A stretch of 46,893 nt of DNA from Lachnospiraceae bacterium (lineage in GTDB: Bacteria > Bacillota > Clostridia > Lachnospirales > Lachnospiraceae). The notes under the pieces are model-generated. The model was not told where the DNA came from, ran no database searches, and saw nothing but the letters and a program-made list of their open reading frames with translations. Below are positions 8,263 to 16,738 of the stretch, in pieces. Position 1 is the first letter of the stretch. Every line of letters starts with the position of its first letter. Position numbers and translations under genes: made by a program. The stretch is taken from the NCBI GenBank assembly GCA_017624115.1, contig JAGANQ010000071.1, positions 1-46,893 of the forward strand, written 5' to 3'.

Positions 8263-8853
8263 ATGTTAAATTATATCTGGGCTTTTATGATACTGGTCGG
8301 CATCGTCTACGGTTCCATAACCGGCAATATTGCTGCCGTCAGTAATGCAGCTCTTGATTCTGCAAAAGAAGCTGTCACACTCTGTATCACCATGCTCGGC
8401 ATCATGTCCATGTGGACAGGGCTGATGGAGGTTGCACGCTCAGCAGGCATGATAGAAGCTGCTGTGAATAAATGCGACCGTATTCTCAAGTTTCTCTTTC
8501 CGCGTATTCCCCGCTCTCACCCCGCGAGAGAATACATAGCAACAAACATGATTGCCAATATTCTCGGTCTTGGCTGGGCTGCCACACCTGCAGGACTGAA
8601 GGCAATGGAAGCGCTCTCCGACCTGGAAAAGGAACGCACAGGAACGACGTCTGCTGCAGCCAGCACAGAAATGTGCACCTTTCTCATACTTAATATCTCC
8701 TCGCTGCAGCTTATTCCTGTCAATATGATTGCCTACCGCAGCCAGTACGGCAGTCCCAATCCTGCCGCCATTATCGCCCCTGCAATAGCGGCAACACTGT
8801 TCAGCAGCCTGGTGGCGGTCATATTTTGTAAGCTTAAAGCAGCAAAACCATGA
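8263..8853 (+). CDS. spmA: Spore maturation protein A
   Basis: This 196-residue integral membrane protein of the nucleoside-recognition (Gate) family has the SpmA pattern throughout: an N-terminal WAFMILVGIVYG helix, MWTGLMEVARSAG, the NMIANILGLGWAATPAGLK segment and a final pair of helices. The length is typical. SpmA acts with SpmB in spore core dehydration and in the late-binding of spore DacB in Bacillus. A TGGAG ribosome site sits 6 bases before the ATG. spmB is not next door but at 852-1376 on the opposite strand. birA follows downstream on the same strand after 55 bases. Confidence 0.87.
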   Translation: MLNYIWAFMILVGIVYGSITGNIAAVSNAALDSAKEAVTLCITMLGIMSMWTGLMEVARSAGMIEAAVNKCDRILKFLFPRIPRSHPAREYIATNMIANILGLGWAATPAGLKAMEALSDLEKERTGTTSAAASTEMCTFLILNISSLQLIPVNMIAYRSQYGSPNPAAIIAPAIAATLFSSLVAVIFCKLKAAKP

Positions 8854-8908
8854 GTTTGACAACAGAGCAGTGAAATGCTATGATTGTTTCTATTGGGAGG
8901 TGAGCCCG

Positions 8909-9886
8909 GTGGGAACAAAGGAAAAATTACTTGCACTTTTTGAAGAAAATAAAGGAACCTATTTTTCTGGAGAAGATATTGCAGAAAAGCTTGCTGTTTC
9001 CAGAACAGCGGTATGGAAGGCGGTAAACAGTCTGCGCGATGAAGGCTACTGCATTGATGCTGTCCAGAATAAGGGGTACTGTCTTTCTATAAACACAGAT
9101 ATTCTTTCTGCTCAGGGTATACAGAAATATCTGACCCCGGTCTGCTCAGATATAGAGCTGACCGTATTACCTTCGGTGGATTCCACAAATGCCCTCGTTC
9201 GTGAGAAGGCAGCCTCAGGAGCTTGTGAAGGCTATACCGTTATCGCAAATATGCAGACAAAGGGAAAAGGACGGATTGGACGCAGCTTCTTTTCTCCATC
9301 TGACACAGGCATTTATATGAGTCTGCTGCTCCGTCCGCTCAACTATTCTCCACAACAGGCAGTTAAAATCACGACTATGGCTGCCGTCGCAGCATGTGAA
9401 GCAATTGAAGCCGTATCAAATGAAAAAGCACAGATTAAATGGGTAAATGACATTTATATTCGTGGAAAAAAAGTCAGCGGGATTCTTACAGAGGCCTCCT
9501 TCGGACTGGAAAACGGCTTCTTAGATTATGCTGTGCTCGGAATTGGAATCAATGTCTACCCGCCAAAGGACGGTTTTCCAAAAGAGCTTCAAGGCATTGC
9601 CGGAGCTGTATTCCGCGAATCGCATAATGACGGAAAAAACCATCTTGCCGCAGAGTTTCTGAACCACTTTATGGCATATTATGTTGAACGGGAAAAAGCA
9701 GATTATGTAGACAAATACCGTAGCCGCAGTCTTGTCATTGGAAAAGAAATACAGGTTCTCTTTTCTGACTGTCAGAAAAAAGCTACTGCACTTGATATCG
9801 ATAAAGACTGCCGCCTGATTGTAAAATACGAGGATGGAAATATAGAAAGCCTGTCCTCCGGTGAAATCAGTGTCAGGCTTTCATAA
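8909..9886 (+). CDS. birA: Bifunctional biotin-protein ligase / biotin operon repressor
   Basis: Starting at the GTG at 8909 gives 325 residues. That start is preceded by a strong GGGAGGTGA site 5 bases away, whereas the in-frame ATG at 8870 has none and would add 13 unlikely residues. The N-terminal winged helix (about 3-60, with SRTAVWKAVNSLRDEGY) is of the biotin-repressor type. The ligase domain has the biotinyl-AMP loop KGKGRIGR (118-125), the KWVND motif (177-181) and lysines at 187/188, followed by a C-terminal SH3-like domain (EIQVLFSD to the end). The enzyme makes biotinyl-AMP and transfers biotin to carboxyl carrier proteins. The HTH suggests it also represses biotin genes, none of which are in the window. 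Confidence 0.93.
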   Translation: MGTKEKLLALFEENKGTYFSGEDIAEKLAVSRTAVWKAVNSLRDEGYCIDAVQNKGYCLSINTDILSAQGIQKYLTPVCSDIELTVLPSVDSTNALVREKAASGACEGYTVIANMQTKGKGRIGRSFFSPSDTGIYMSLLLRPLNYSPQQAVKITTMAAVAACEAIEAVSNEKAQIKWVNDIYIRGKKVSGILTEASFGLENGFLDYAVLGIGINVYPPKDGFPKELQGIAGAVFRESHNDGKNHLAAEFLNHFMAYYVEREKADYVDKYRSRSLVIGKEIQVLFSDCQKKATALDIDKDCRLIVKYEDGNIESLSSGEISVRLS

Positions 9887-9897
9887 AACATCATCAT

Positions 9898-9928
9898 AAA
9901 AAGCCCCGCTGTCTGAGCAGGGCTTTTT
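9898..9928. terminator. Bidirectional intrinsic terminator after birA and the 9935 gene
   Basis: A 13-base stem (AAAAAGCCCCGCT at 9898-9910 with its partner at 9916-9928, one mismatch) encloses a 5-base loop and ends in a T run on both strands. It lies between the birA stop and the stop of the convergent 157-residue gene, and would serve both. Confidence 0.85.
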
Positions 9929-9934
9929 ATTCCT

Positions 9935-10408
9935 TCATAATCCATCTGACTGCCACTTTAATACTGCTTTATTTTCTGCATCTTGCGCTGATTTAAGCAA
10001 TTCAATAATCTGACCTCTCACTTTTTCGTTTGTTATATCACAGGAGTACTTACATTGAAAGGCACTTTGCCATGCTTCATGTACTGATTTGTAAATTTCA
10101 GCTGACTCCTGCTCACCGTACTTTTCAAAGAATTTCCAGGCATACCATTTCAGAGCAGCGTATGCGGCAAGCCCCTGCGTATTGTTGCACCATTCTTCAC
10201 CACAAAGATGTGATAACGCAAGCTGTTTCGTATCACGGACAAGCTGTTCCACTGTTTTATCACTTTTCCCTCTCACAGCCAATACCGACAAAATCGGCAA
10301 ATCTACATAATCACAGATAAGACCGCCGTTCTCAGTCCAGGGTTTTTGCTTTTTAAATTCCCAGATACTGGTTGCAACAATGTCATCCGCATATTCCCTG
10401 TGATTCAC
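9935..10408 (-). CDS. Hypothetical protein coupled to the PilZ chemoreceptor
   Basis: I do not recognise this 157-residue soluble protein. It is mostly alpha-helical in appearance, rich in W and K/E (IWEFKKQKPW, ALKWYAWKFFEKYG). It has four cysteines (two in CGEEWC, two in CKYSC) and no signal peptide or membrane segment. Its GTG start overlaps the TGA stop of the chemoreceptor gene (GTGA), which is a strong sign of translational coupling, and a shared terminator closes the operon at 9898-9928. By position it could bind the receptor or its c-di-GMP-responsive output, but this is inference. The reading frame is well supported by the overlap and the tight boundaries. Confidence 0.65.
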   Translation of the reverse strand: MNHREYADDIVATSIWEFKKQKPWTENGGLICDYVDLPILSVLAVRGKSDKTVEQLVRDTKQLALSHLCGEEWCNNTQGLAAYAALKWYAWKFFEKYGEQESAEIYKSVHEAWQSAFQCKYSCDITNEKVRGQIIELLKSAQDAENKAVLKWQSDGL

Positions 10409-12564
10409 TCAGAAAAAATACGGCTCTCCTCCGCATAGCTTTCCAGTTCGAGGCCTCCGTGAGCGTCTGTCTCCCGATAATTTTTATTCACATAATCACG
10501 AATGAGAAGATTATCCTCCGGCATACGACAGCCTACAATATATTTTCCCTCATCATTTGTACTTCTGATGATAACACCCTCTAACGATGTAATTTCCGGC
10601 AATGCAAAGTTCTCCAGCGTCAGCCTTACCTGCTTATCCTTCGCCTTTGCAAATTCCTCTGACCTCACGGCAAAAGCAAAACCATTTGCACTGATATTGG
10701 TCATCCTTCCCCTGAATGTCTCTGTCATACCCTCCAGCTCTATCCTGCAGGAATTAGCCAACATCATTCTCGGATACTTTCTGCGGTTCATTACCTGCGG
10801 ATTCGAATGAACAGAAATCCTGCAATAATTGCCTCTGCCGTCCTTTACTGCTATCGGCTTTACATCATCCCAGTAATACAATACATTATTTACTACAATC
10901 CGAAGCTGACAGACACCATTTTTATCCCTGAGACTAAGCGCATCCTTCTGCCACAGATTGATAAGGAATGTGTCCTCCTGCCGTTCTACAATTTCACCAT
11001 GATATTCTTCCATGCCGCCATTTTCAATAAGAGAAATCTTCATACCAGGCTCTATATCCTGGCTTCCCATAAATCCACCATCTCCAAGTTCAACCATGAG
11101 CTTTCCTACTACTGTCTCTATATTGGTGACATTCACAGCAGTCTCTGCATATTTACTTAGCATGGTTCTGGTCGTATCATCCGCGCTGCCTACACACTCT
11201 GTCATTACCTGCATGACATCACATATCTGCTGCATATTGCCAACCATACTCTGATTGGAAGACTCAACCTCCCTCATCGCAGAATCAATTACCTTTATGT
11301 TATCTCCAAGCTGTGTCGAATCCTTCGTAATGCTGACAACACTTCTGTTAGCACGGCTTACCTTTTCAGATGCCTCCTGTATTAACTCCAATATCTCTGT
11401 GATGGATTCCATCATTTTATCAGAAGTCTCTTCCAGATGTCCAAGCGCCGACATAATACGGGTAGAGGAGCTCTGTGTTCCCATACTGAGATTCCTGATT
11501 TCATCTGCAACAACAGCAAAGCCTCTTCCGGCATCTCCGGCTCTTGCCGCCTCAATCGAAGCATTCAGCGCCAGCAGATTTGTCTGAGACGTAATTCCCT
11601 CAATCGTTCCTGTCTCCTCTTTTACCATGGCGAACTCGTCTTTGAACTCATTCAGTACCTTTCCAGCCTCAGAGGACAGCCGCGCCATGATATCTGTCGT
11701 TTTTACTACGTCTGCAAGATCTACAGCGCTTTCATCTGCATGCCGCACAGATTGGCCAATCAGTTCCACCATCTGTTCAATCATAGCTGCTACGTTCTGA
11801 ACCTGTGTGTTGATATCAGTTGTCATATCCATCGAAGACATGGCCTTATCCTGCAGAACATCATTATTTTTCGCCAGTTCCTCCATACGCTGTACCACAT
11901 CACCGGCACCCTGCTTGTTCTCGTCTGCCAACTCACGCACTACCGTCACACCATCTACAATAGAATTGCTGGCAATCTTCACCTGTCCGATTGTCTTAAT
12001 CACACGATTCAGGTTTGCTTTTATGGAATCTGTGAGTGCTCCATCTGATTCATTCATATGGTTAATGGACAACGCAAAGCATGCATAACACAGCAGAATA
12101 CAGGAAAACTGCAGATGATAATTTCTCACCTCAAGTACCGAATTCATACCTGACATATATTTATATAAGCCATTTGCCGCAATAACAACTAAATTGGCTA
12201 TTCCACAGCGTATTAAAAAATTACGATTTTTATACAATATTAACATACTGCTGAGCGGCAGAATATACATAAATGCGAGCGGAGATTCCGTGGTCAGAAG
12301 CACATACGTATAAAAGCATCCATAACCTACCGCAACGACCTCTTTATACATGGATGACCCTTTTCCTTTTATCTTCAGCACCAGGAGTCCGATAAAAAAT
12401 GGTATCCAGCACATTGCCAGAAATACCACAAAACGCCGGGGTGTGTAAAGCCCTGTAGACACATCACTGCCATAAGAAAGTGAAAGAATAGTAGCCAGTA
12501 TCATCCAGACATTCTTCGCTTTCTGATTCGACTTTTGCTTAAACAATTCCTCATCATATTCCAT
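10405..12564 (-). CDS. Chemoreceptor fused to a YcgR-type PilZ (c-di-GMP-binding) module
   Basis: This 719-residue protein has three parts. The N-terminus (about 20-167) carries around six membrane helices with no large extracellular sensor. Then comes a methyl-accepting signalling coiled coil whose hairpin tip (SQTNLLALNASIEAARAGD at 326-344, then [15 protein letters not shown]) is canonical for CheA/CheW contact. The C-terminus has a YcgR-N-like domain (about 508-592) and a PilZ domain (593-702). The PilZ domain keeps both c-di-GMP contacts: R595 and R599 of RRKYPR, and N623, S625 and G628 of the NxSxxG motif. It should therefore link c-di-GMP level to chemotaxis signalling, the direction being unknown. 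A GAGAGGG site lies upstream of the ATG. The coupled gene at 9935 may be a partner. Confidence 0.88.
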   Translation of the reverse strand: MEYDEELFKQKSNQKAKNVWMILATILSLSYGSDVSTGLYTPRRFVVFLAMCWIPFFIGLLVLKIKGKGSSMYKEVVAVGYGCFYTYVLLTTESPLAFMYILPLSSMLILYKNRNFLIRCGIANLVVIAANGLYKYMSGMNSVLEVRNYHLQFSCILLCYACFALSINHMNESDGALTDSIKANLNRVIKTIGQVKIASNSIVDGVTVVRELADENKQGAGDVVQRMEELAKNNDVLQDKAMSSMDMTTDINTQVQNVAAMIEQMVELIGQSVRHADESAVDLADVVKTTDIMARLSSEAGKVLNEFKDEFAMVKEETGTIEGITSQTNLLALNASIEAARAGDAGRGFAVVADEIRNLSMGTQSSSTRIMSALGHLEETSDKMMESITEILELIQEASEKVSRANRSVVSITKDSTQLGDNIKVIDSAMREVESSNQSMVGNMQQICDVMQVMTECVGSADDTTRTMLSKYAETAVNVTNIETVVGKLMVELGDGGFMGSQDIEPGMKISLIENGGMEEYHGEIVERQEDTFLINLWQKDALSLRDKNGVCQLRIVVNNVLYYWDDVKPIAVKDGRGNYCRISVHSNPQVMNRRKYPRMMLANSCRIELEGMTETFRGRMTNISANGFAFAVRSEEFAKAKDKQVRLTLENFALPEITSLEGVIIRSTNDEGKYIVGCRMPEDNLLIRDYVNKNYRETDAHGGLELESYAEESRIFSE

Positions 12565-12806
12565 TTCAATTCATCCCTCTCTTTTTCTCATTTGTACACG
12601 GCAAATAGTATTCTCAGAAATATTTTACCATATTACGGGATATTTTTCCATATGTTTATCCTAAATACCGCACACTCCGTAACACTTGTTATAATAGGCA
12701 TTGCCTGATTTTTTTTGTAAAATATTGACTTTTCTGGTTACATATGTTATTTATTTATATAGTACTATTATACCATTTAATAAACTTGCATCATGGGAGG
12801 ACTATA

Positions 12807-13070
12807 ATGAAAGATACTGGTGTTGTCAGAAAAGTGGATGAACTCGGAAGATTTACTCTTCCTATGGAATTGCGCAGAAAGCTGAATATCGAAGTCGGTG
12901 ATCCACTGGAGGTATTTGTCGACGAAGATTCTATTATATTAAAGAAGTATATTGCCAGTGATATTTTTACCGGAGACACAGACAATCTGATTGAGTTTGA
13001 AGGAAAAAAGGTTTCCAGACAGACGATTCTCAAGCTTGCCAAAGTTGCCGGATATCAGATTACCGAATAA
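12807..13070 (+). CDS. AbrB/SpoVT-family transition-state regulator
   Basis: Starting at the ATG at 12807 (GGGAGG 6 bases upstream) gives 87 residues. An in-frame start at 12744 has no ribosome site. The N-terminal swapped-hairpin DNA-binding motif is canonical (TGVVRKVDELGRFTLPMELRRKL), with the loop GDPLEVFVDEDSIILKKY completing the AbrB fold; the C-terminus is a short multimerisation tail. AbrB-type proteins repress stationary-phase and sporulation genes during growth. In many Firmicutes abrB follows rsmI on the same strand. Here it faces the rsmI operon, separated by a structured inverted repeat. AbrB and the shorter Abh are not distinguishable here. Confidence 0.88.
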   Translation: MKDTGVVRKVDELGRFTLPMELRRKLNIEVGDPLEVFVDEDSIILKKYIASDIFTGDTDNLIEFEGKKVSRQTILKLAKVAGYQITE

Positions 13071-13094
13071 ACTCTTCATCCCCGGCTATTGCTC

Positions 13095-13210
13095 ATAGTT
13101 GTTGTTATGAGAAATTCTATTGTCTGCAATGTTTTCAAATATAGCTTTAGAGAAAGCACGGAATTTGGCATTTCTAACGCCAGACTTTAATTTCTCATAA
13201 TAACAATTGC
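13095..13210. repeat. Structured imperfect inverted repeat (about 116 bases)
   Basis: Arms at 13095-13116 and 13189-13210 share TTATGAGAAATT in inverted orientation, and G-T pairs extend the match to about 20 positions. Inside are GTCTG/CAGAC (13122-13126 with 13181-13185) and a TGGC/GCCA hairpin around 13166-13182, so the whole unit could fold as one branched hairpin. It fills the space between the convergent abrB and rsmI genes and overlaps neither. There is no long T run, so it is not a plain terminator. A small non-autonomous mobile repeat or a structured RNA are both possible. Confidence 0.5.
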
Positions 13211-13213
13211 TGT

Positions 13214-14056
13214 CTATCCTTTGAGCAAAGCCTGATAAATATCTCTTTTGCTTACTCCTCTGTCCTTCGCTGCGAGGCGCATCGCCTCTTTATGGTCTGT
13301 ACCCTGCTCCTCATACCATGCCACATGCTCCTCAACAGACATCCTCTGCCAGTCCTGCTGCTTCTCCTTAAGCAGCTCCTCCGGATTTTTTCCCTCTATT
13401 ACCAGCACATATTCACCGCGGGGCTCCTCCTTCTCAAAGTACTCGAGAGCCTGGGAAAAGTTTGTCTGCCATGCTGTTTCGTATTTCTTAGTCAGTTCCC
13501 TGCACAGAGTAAGTCTTCTCTCTCCCAGAGTTTCCAGCAGCTCTGCTATCGTCCTTACCAGATGATGCGGAGCCTCATAGAGCATAATTGTGCGCGTCTC
13601 ATTTATCAATTCCTCGAGAATCCGCTGACGCCCCTTCTTATCCGCCGGCAGAAATGCCTCAAAAGCAAAGCGTCTTGTGGACAGCCCCGACAGCGTAAGT
13701 GCCGTGATACAAGCTGCAGGTCCCGGAAGCGATGTCACCTCAATCCCTGCCTCATAGCACTGCCGAACCAATTCCTCACCCGGATCTGAGATTGCCGGCG
13801 TACCCGCATCTGTAATCAATGCTACCGATACTCCGTTTTTCATCTGTTCCACCAGATAGCGCGCCTTGTCCACCTTATTATACTCATGGTAGCTTGTCAT
13901 AGGGGTCTTTATCTCAAAATGATTCAGCAGCTTGATGCTGTGTCTGGTATCCTCCGCCGCTATCAAATCCACTTCCTTCAGTGTCTGCAGGACACGAAAC
14001 GTGATGTCGTCCAGATTCCCTATCGGCGTTGCACATAAATACAGTTTTCCCTGCAT
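13214..14056 (-). CDS. rsmI: 16S rRNA (cytidine(1402)-2'-O)-methyltransferase RsmI
   Basis: This is a 280-residue tetrapyrrole-methylase-fold enzyme with the RsmI landmarks in order: GKLYLCATPIGNLDDITFR, AAEDTRHSIKLLNHF, SYHEYN, the LITDAGTPAISDPGEELV loop and LPGPAACITALTLSGL. It methylates the ribose of C1402 in the decoding centre using SAM. I place the start at 14056, because GAGGG lies 5 bases before that ATG; an alternative ATG lies 12 bases upstream. It follows the trmN6-like gene by about 20 bases, in the same order as yabB-yabC of Bacillus. Confidence 0.92.
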   Translation of the reverse strand: MQGKLYLCATPIGNLDDITFRVLQTLKEVDLIAAEDTRHSIKLLNHFEIKTPMTSYHEYNKVDKARYLVEQMKNGVSVALITDAGTPAISDPGEELVRQCYEAGIEVTSLPGPAACITALTLSGLSTRRFAFEAFLPADKKGRQRILEELINETRTIMLYEAPHHLVRTIAELLETLGERRLTLCRELTKKYETAWQTNFSQALEYFEKEEPRGEYVLVIEGKNPEELLKEKQQDWQRMSVEEHVAWYEEQGTDHKEAMRLAAKDRGVSKRDIYQALLKG

Positions 14057-14076
14057 GATATCCCTCATTTCCCGTC

Positions 14077-14814
14077 CTAATACCCATAAATATCATATAT
14101 CTCGTCTGAATAGACACCCGGCTCTTTATATACGATAATCGGCTTCTCGAGCTTAAGCAGAGGTCTGCCTCCCCTGACCGCTTCCAGAAGCACCATGTTT
14201 GCTTCCTTATCTGCCATCGGATATACCGGTTTCAGGCGCTTGACCTCAAGCTGATACTTCGACAGCATACCGATAATCTCTATCAGCCTTCGCGGACGAT
14301 GCACCATGTAGAAACGCCCGCCGGGCTTCAGCATCAAAGCCGCCTCCCTCACGATGTCCTCCAGACTGCATAACAGCTCATGCCTGGCTATTGCTTTCGG
14401 AAGCTCCGGGTTTTTAAGTCCGTGGCTTTCATTCATATACGGCGGATTCGTGGTAATCACATCAAACACCGCTTTTCCAAAAAGAGAGGAGGCATTTTTA
14501 ATATCCCCCTCTACAATATCAACTTTCTCTTCCAGATGATTCAGAACCACACTTCTTCTTGCCATGTCCACACTCTGACCCTGAATCTCAAGCCCGGTAA
14601 AGTGCTGCCCCTCCGTCTTCGCTTCCAGAAGAATCGGTATGATACCGGTGCCCGTCCCCATATCCAGCACCTTCTCGCCCTTCTTCACGACTGCATAGCC
14701 GGACAGAAGCACTGCATCCATGCCAAAGCAGAAGCCATTTTCATTCTGAATAATCTGATATCCGTTTCTATGGAGCTCGTCAATACGTTCCCCTTCCAGT
14801 AACCTAATTGTCAT
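14077..14814 (-). CDS. tRNA1(Val) N6-adenine methyltransferase-like (TrmN6/YabB)
   Basis: Counting from the ATG at 14814 gives 245 residues; it overlaps the end of ricT by 11 bases. The class I SAM-binding motif LDMGTGTGIIPILLEAK and the catalytic NPPY (in ITTNPPYMNE) identify an N6-adenine methyltransferase of the COG4123 family. This family includes TrmN6, which modifies A37 of tRNA1(Val) in E. coli. The N-terminal EGERIDELHRNGYQIIQ segment is typical of Firmicute YabB. Whether the substrate is tRNA here is inferred from the family. An in-frame upstream ATG at 14871 lies deep within ricT and is unlikely. Confidence 0.85.
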   Translation of the reverse strand: MTIRLLEGERIDELHRNGYQIIQNENGFCFGMDAVLLSGYAVVKKGEKVLDMGTGTGIIPILLEAKTEGQHFTGLEIQGQSVDMARRSVVLNHLEEKVDIVEGDIKNASSLFGKAVFDVITTNPPYMNESHGLKNPELPKAIARHELLCSLEDIVREAALMLKPGGRFYMVHRPRRLIEIIGMLSKYQLEVKRLKPVYPMADKEANMVLLEAVRGGRPLLKLEKPIIVYKEPGVYSDEIYDIYGY

Positions 14815-15712
14815 CCAGCTTTGAATTTCCTTCCCTGCGTTCAAGCATCTCCAGAGCCTTAAGCTCATCATCCGCGATATTCATCTTTTCTTTTCTGCGC
14901 TTTGGCTTGAACTTAAGCTGATCTACGTGATACTCGCGGACTTCCTTTTCATCATTTACCGTGACAATAACCTTCACAAGCTGCCTGAGCACACTTACAC
15001 TCTGTACCTCTCCCTTAAGATTATCGTCTGTTGTAACAAAATCACCCACATTGGGCAGCTTGCTGTTAAGCTCCTCGTAGGTCTCTTCTTCATTCTTAAG
15101 ACAGCACATCAGTCTGCCGCATACACCTGAAATTTTTGTTGGATTCAGGGACAAATTCTGTTCCTTCGCCATCTTGATCGATACCGGAATAAACTCCGGC
15201 AGATAGCTGTGGCAGCAAAGAGGACGCCCACAGATACCGATACCGCCCAGAATCTTTGTCTCATCCCTGACACCAATCTGGCGCAGCTCAATACGTGTCT
15301 TAAATACCGCTGCCAGATCCTTTACCAGCTCGCGGAAATCAATTCTTCCATCCGCAGTAAAATAAAACAGCACCTTATTATTATCAAATGTATATTCTGC
15401 ATCAATCAGCTTCATCTCCAGCTGATGCTTCTTAATCTTCTCCAGACAGATGGCAAATGCCGTCTTTTCCTTCTCTTTATTCTTAAGCTCTATCTCATCA
15501 TCCTCGGGTGTCGCAATACGGGTAACTGCCTTAAGAGGCTGTATTACCTTCGATTCGTCCACCTCGCGAATCCCCAGCACCACCATGCCATACTCCATAC
15601 CGCGTGCTGTCTCTACAATAACATGATCTCCCTGTTCAATCTTCAAATCCACCGGGTCGAAAAAGTAAATCTTTCCCGCCGCACGGAATCTGACACCTAT
15701 TACCTTAACCAT
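14804..15712 (-). CDS. ricT: PSP1-domain protein RicT (YaaT)
   Basis: This 302-residue cytoplasmic protein has the PSP1 domain, beginning VIGVRFRAAGKIYFFDP. The conserved cysteine clusters are CGRPLCC and CGRLMCC. In Bacillus, RicT with RicA and RicF forms a Fe-S-containing complex that partners RNase Y in mRNA maturation and supports sporulation, competence and biofilm formation. The C-terminal region is charged (KFKPKRRKEKMN). The start lies 1 base after the holB stop, consistent with coupling, and the order holB-ricT is the same as in Bacillus. Confidence 0.92.
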   Translation of the reverse strand: MVKVIGVRFRAAGKIYFFDPVDLKIEQGDHVIVETARGMEYGMVVLGIREVDESKVIQPLKAVTRIATPEDDEIELKNKEKEKTAFAICLEKIKKHQLEMKLIDAEYTFDNNKVLFYFTADGRIDFRELVKDLAAVFKTRIELRQIGVRDETKILGGIGICGRPLCCHSYLPEFIPVSIKMAKEQNLSLNPTKISGVCGRLMCCLKNEEETYEELNSKLPNVGDFVTTDDNLKGEVQSVSVLRQLVKVIVTVNDEKEVREYHVDQLKFKPKRRKEKMNIADDELKALEMLERREGNSKLDDN

Positions 15713-15713
15713 T

Positions 15714-16703
15714 TTAATTCTCCTTTATCGTCAGCAGCAACAGCTCCATTGCCAGTTCGAAATTAACATTTGCGCGAAGCCTGAGCTTTGCCTTGTCCAA
15801 CGCTGAAATTATCTTCTCCAGTCCCTCATAGGAGCTTTTTCCCGCGCGCGCTGAAATGGCCGCCATTTCCTCCTTAAGAACCAGTACATTGGCATCCTTC
15901 GTAACCTTAAATAAAAGCACATCGCGAAACCAGACCAGCATAAGGTCCAGATAATCTTCTATGCAGTCCTTATAATCCGCCAGCTCCCTCAGATAATCCT
16001 GAAGCTCTGATATCTGCATTTTCTCTGTATCCTTAAGCAGCTTCATCACATGCTGCTTCATCTCATCAAAATTCTCCGAAGATGCCAGTTTGACCGCCTT
16101 ACCGACATTCCCCTGTGCAAATGCGACACAAAGCTTCGCCTTATAATCAGGCACGCGCACCTGCTCCATCAGGTAACGCTGAATCACTTCATTCGAAACC
16201 GGCTTCAAATCCAGTTCTACACATCTGGACAGAATCGTCGGCAAAAAGCTCTCCGCATTCGTCGTCAGGAATATCACGATTCCATATGCCGGCGGCTCCT
16301 CTATCGTTTTAAGAAGTGCATTCTGCGCCTGCACTGTAAGCTTCTGCGCCTCATCTATAATATATATCTTGTATGGGCTGCTGTAAGGCTTAATCTGCAT
16401 ATCGCCGATTACCTGCCCGCGCACATCCTCCACGCCGATACTGCCCGGCTTCTCATGCGTCACCCATATGATATCCGGCTGGTTATGCCCCTCCGCCTGC
16501 TTGCAGGAACGGCACTCTCCGCACGGAGCATCTCCTCCGGTTTCGCACTGCAGCGTCATGGAAAATAAATGAGCAAGCAGTCTCTTTCCGGCGCCCTCCT
16601 CCCCATTCAGAATATATGCGTGAGATATCTTGTTCAAACGGATTGCATTCTGAAAATGCTCTATAATCTGTTCATGTCCTATTACCCTATCAAATGCCGA
16701 CAT
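15714..16703 (-). CDS. holB: DNA polymerase III delta' subunit
   Basis: This is a 329-residue clamp-loader subunit. The N-terminal AAA+ fold begins FDRVIGHEQIIEHFQNA, with a P-loop GEEGAGKRLL, the four-cysteine zinc site (CETGG, CGECRSC), an IYIIDEAQKL Walker B region with NALLKTIEEPP, and the TILSRC arginine-finger motif SRC. It is part of the complex that loads the sliding clamp. The C-terminal collar domain completes a family-typical length. It lies in the yaaR-holB-ricT order of Firmicutes and follows yaaR by 35 bases. Confidence 0.92.
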   Translation of the reverse strand: MSAFDRVIGHEQIIEHFQNAIRLNKISHAYILNGEEGAGKRLLAHLFSMTLQCETGGDAPCGECRSCKQAEGHNQPDIIWVTHEKPGSIGVEDVRGQVIGDMQIKPYSSPYKIYIIDEAQKLTVQAQNALLKTIEEPPAYGIVIFLTTNAESFLPTILSRCVELDLKPVSNEVIQRYLMEQVRVPDYKAKLCVAFAQGNVGKAVKLASSENFDEMKQHVMKLLKDTEKMQISELQDYLRELADYKDCIEDYLDLMLVWFRDVLLFKVTKDANVLVLKEEMAAISARAGKSSYEGLEKIISALDKAKLRLRANVNFELAMELLLLTIKEN

Positions 16704-16738
16704 CTTTACCCCTATTCCGTGCTCATACGGACATCCTC

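Noticed and set aside
12725..12753. TTGACT / TATTTA promoter before the abrB gene
   Set aside because: The -35 is good but the -10 is poor (3 of 6), and several AT-rich alternatives exist, so no single promoter could be supported.
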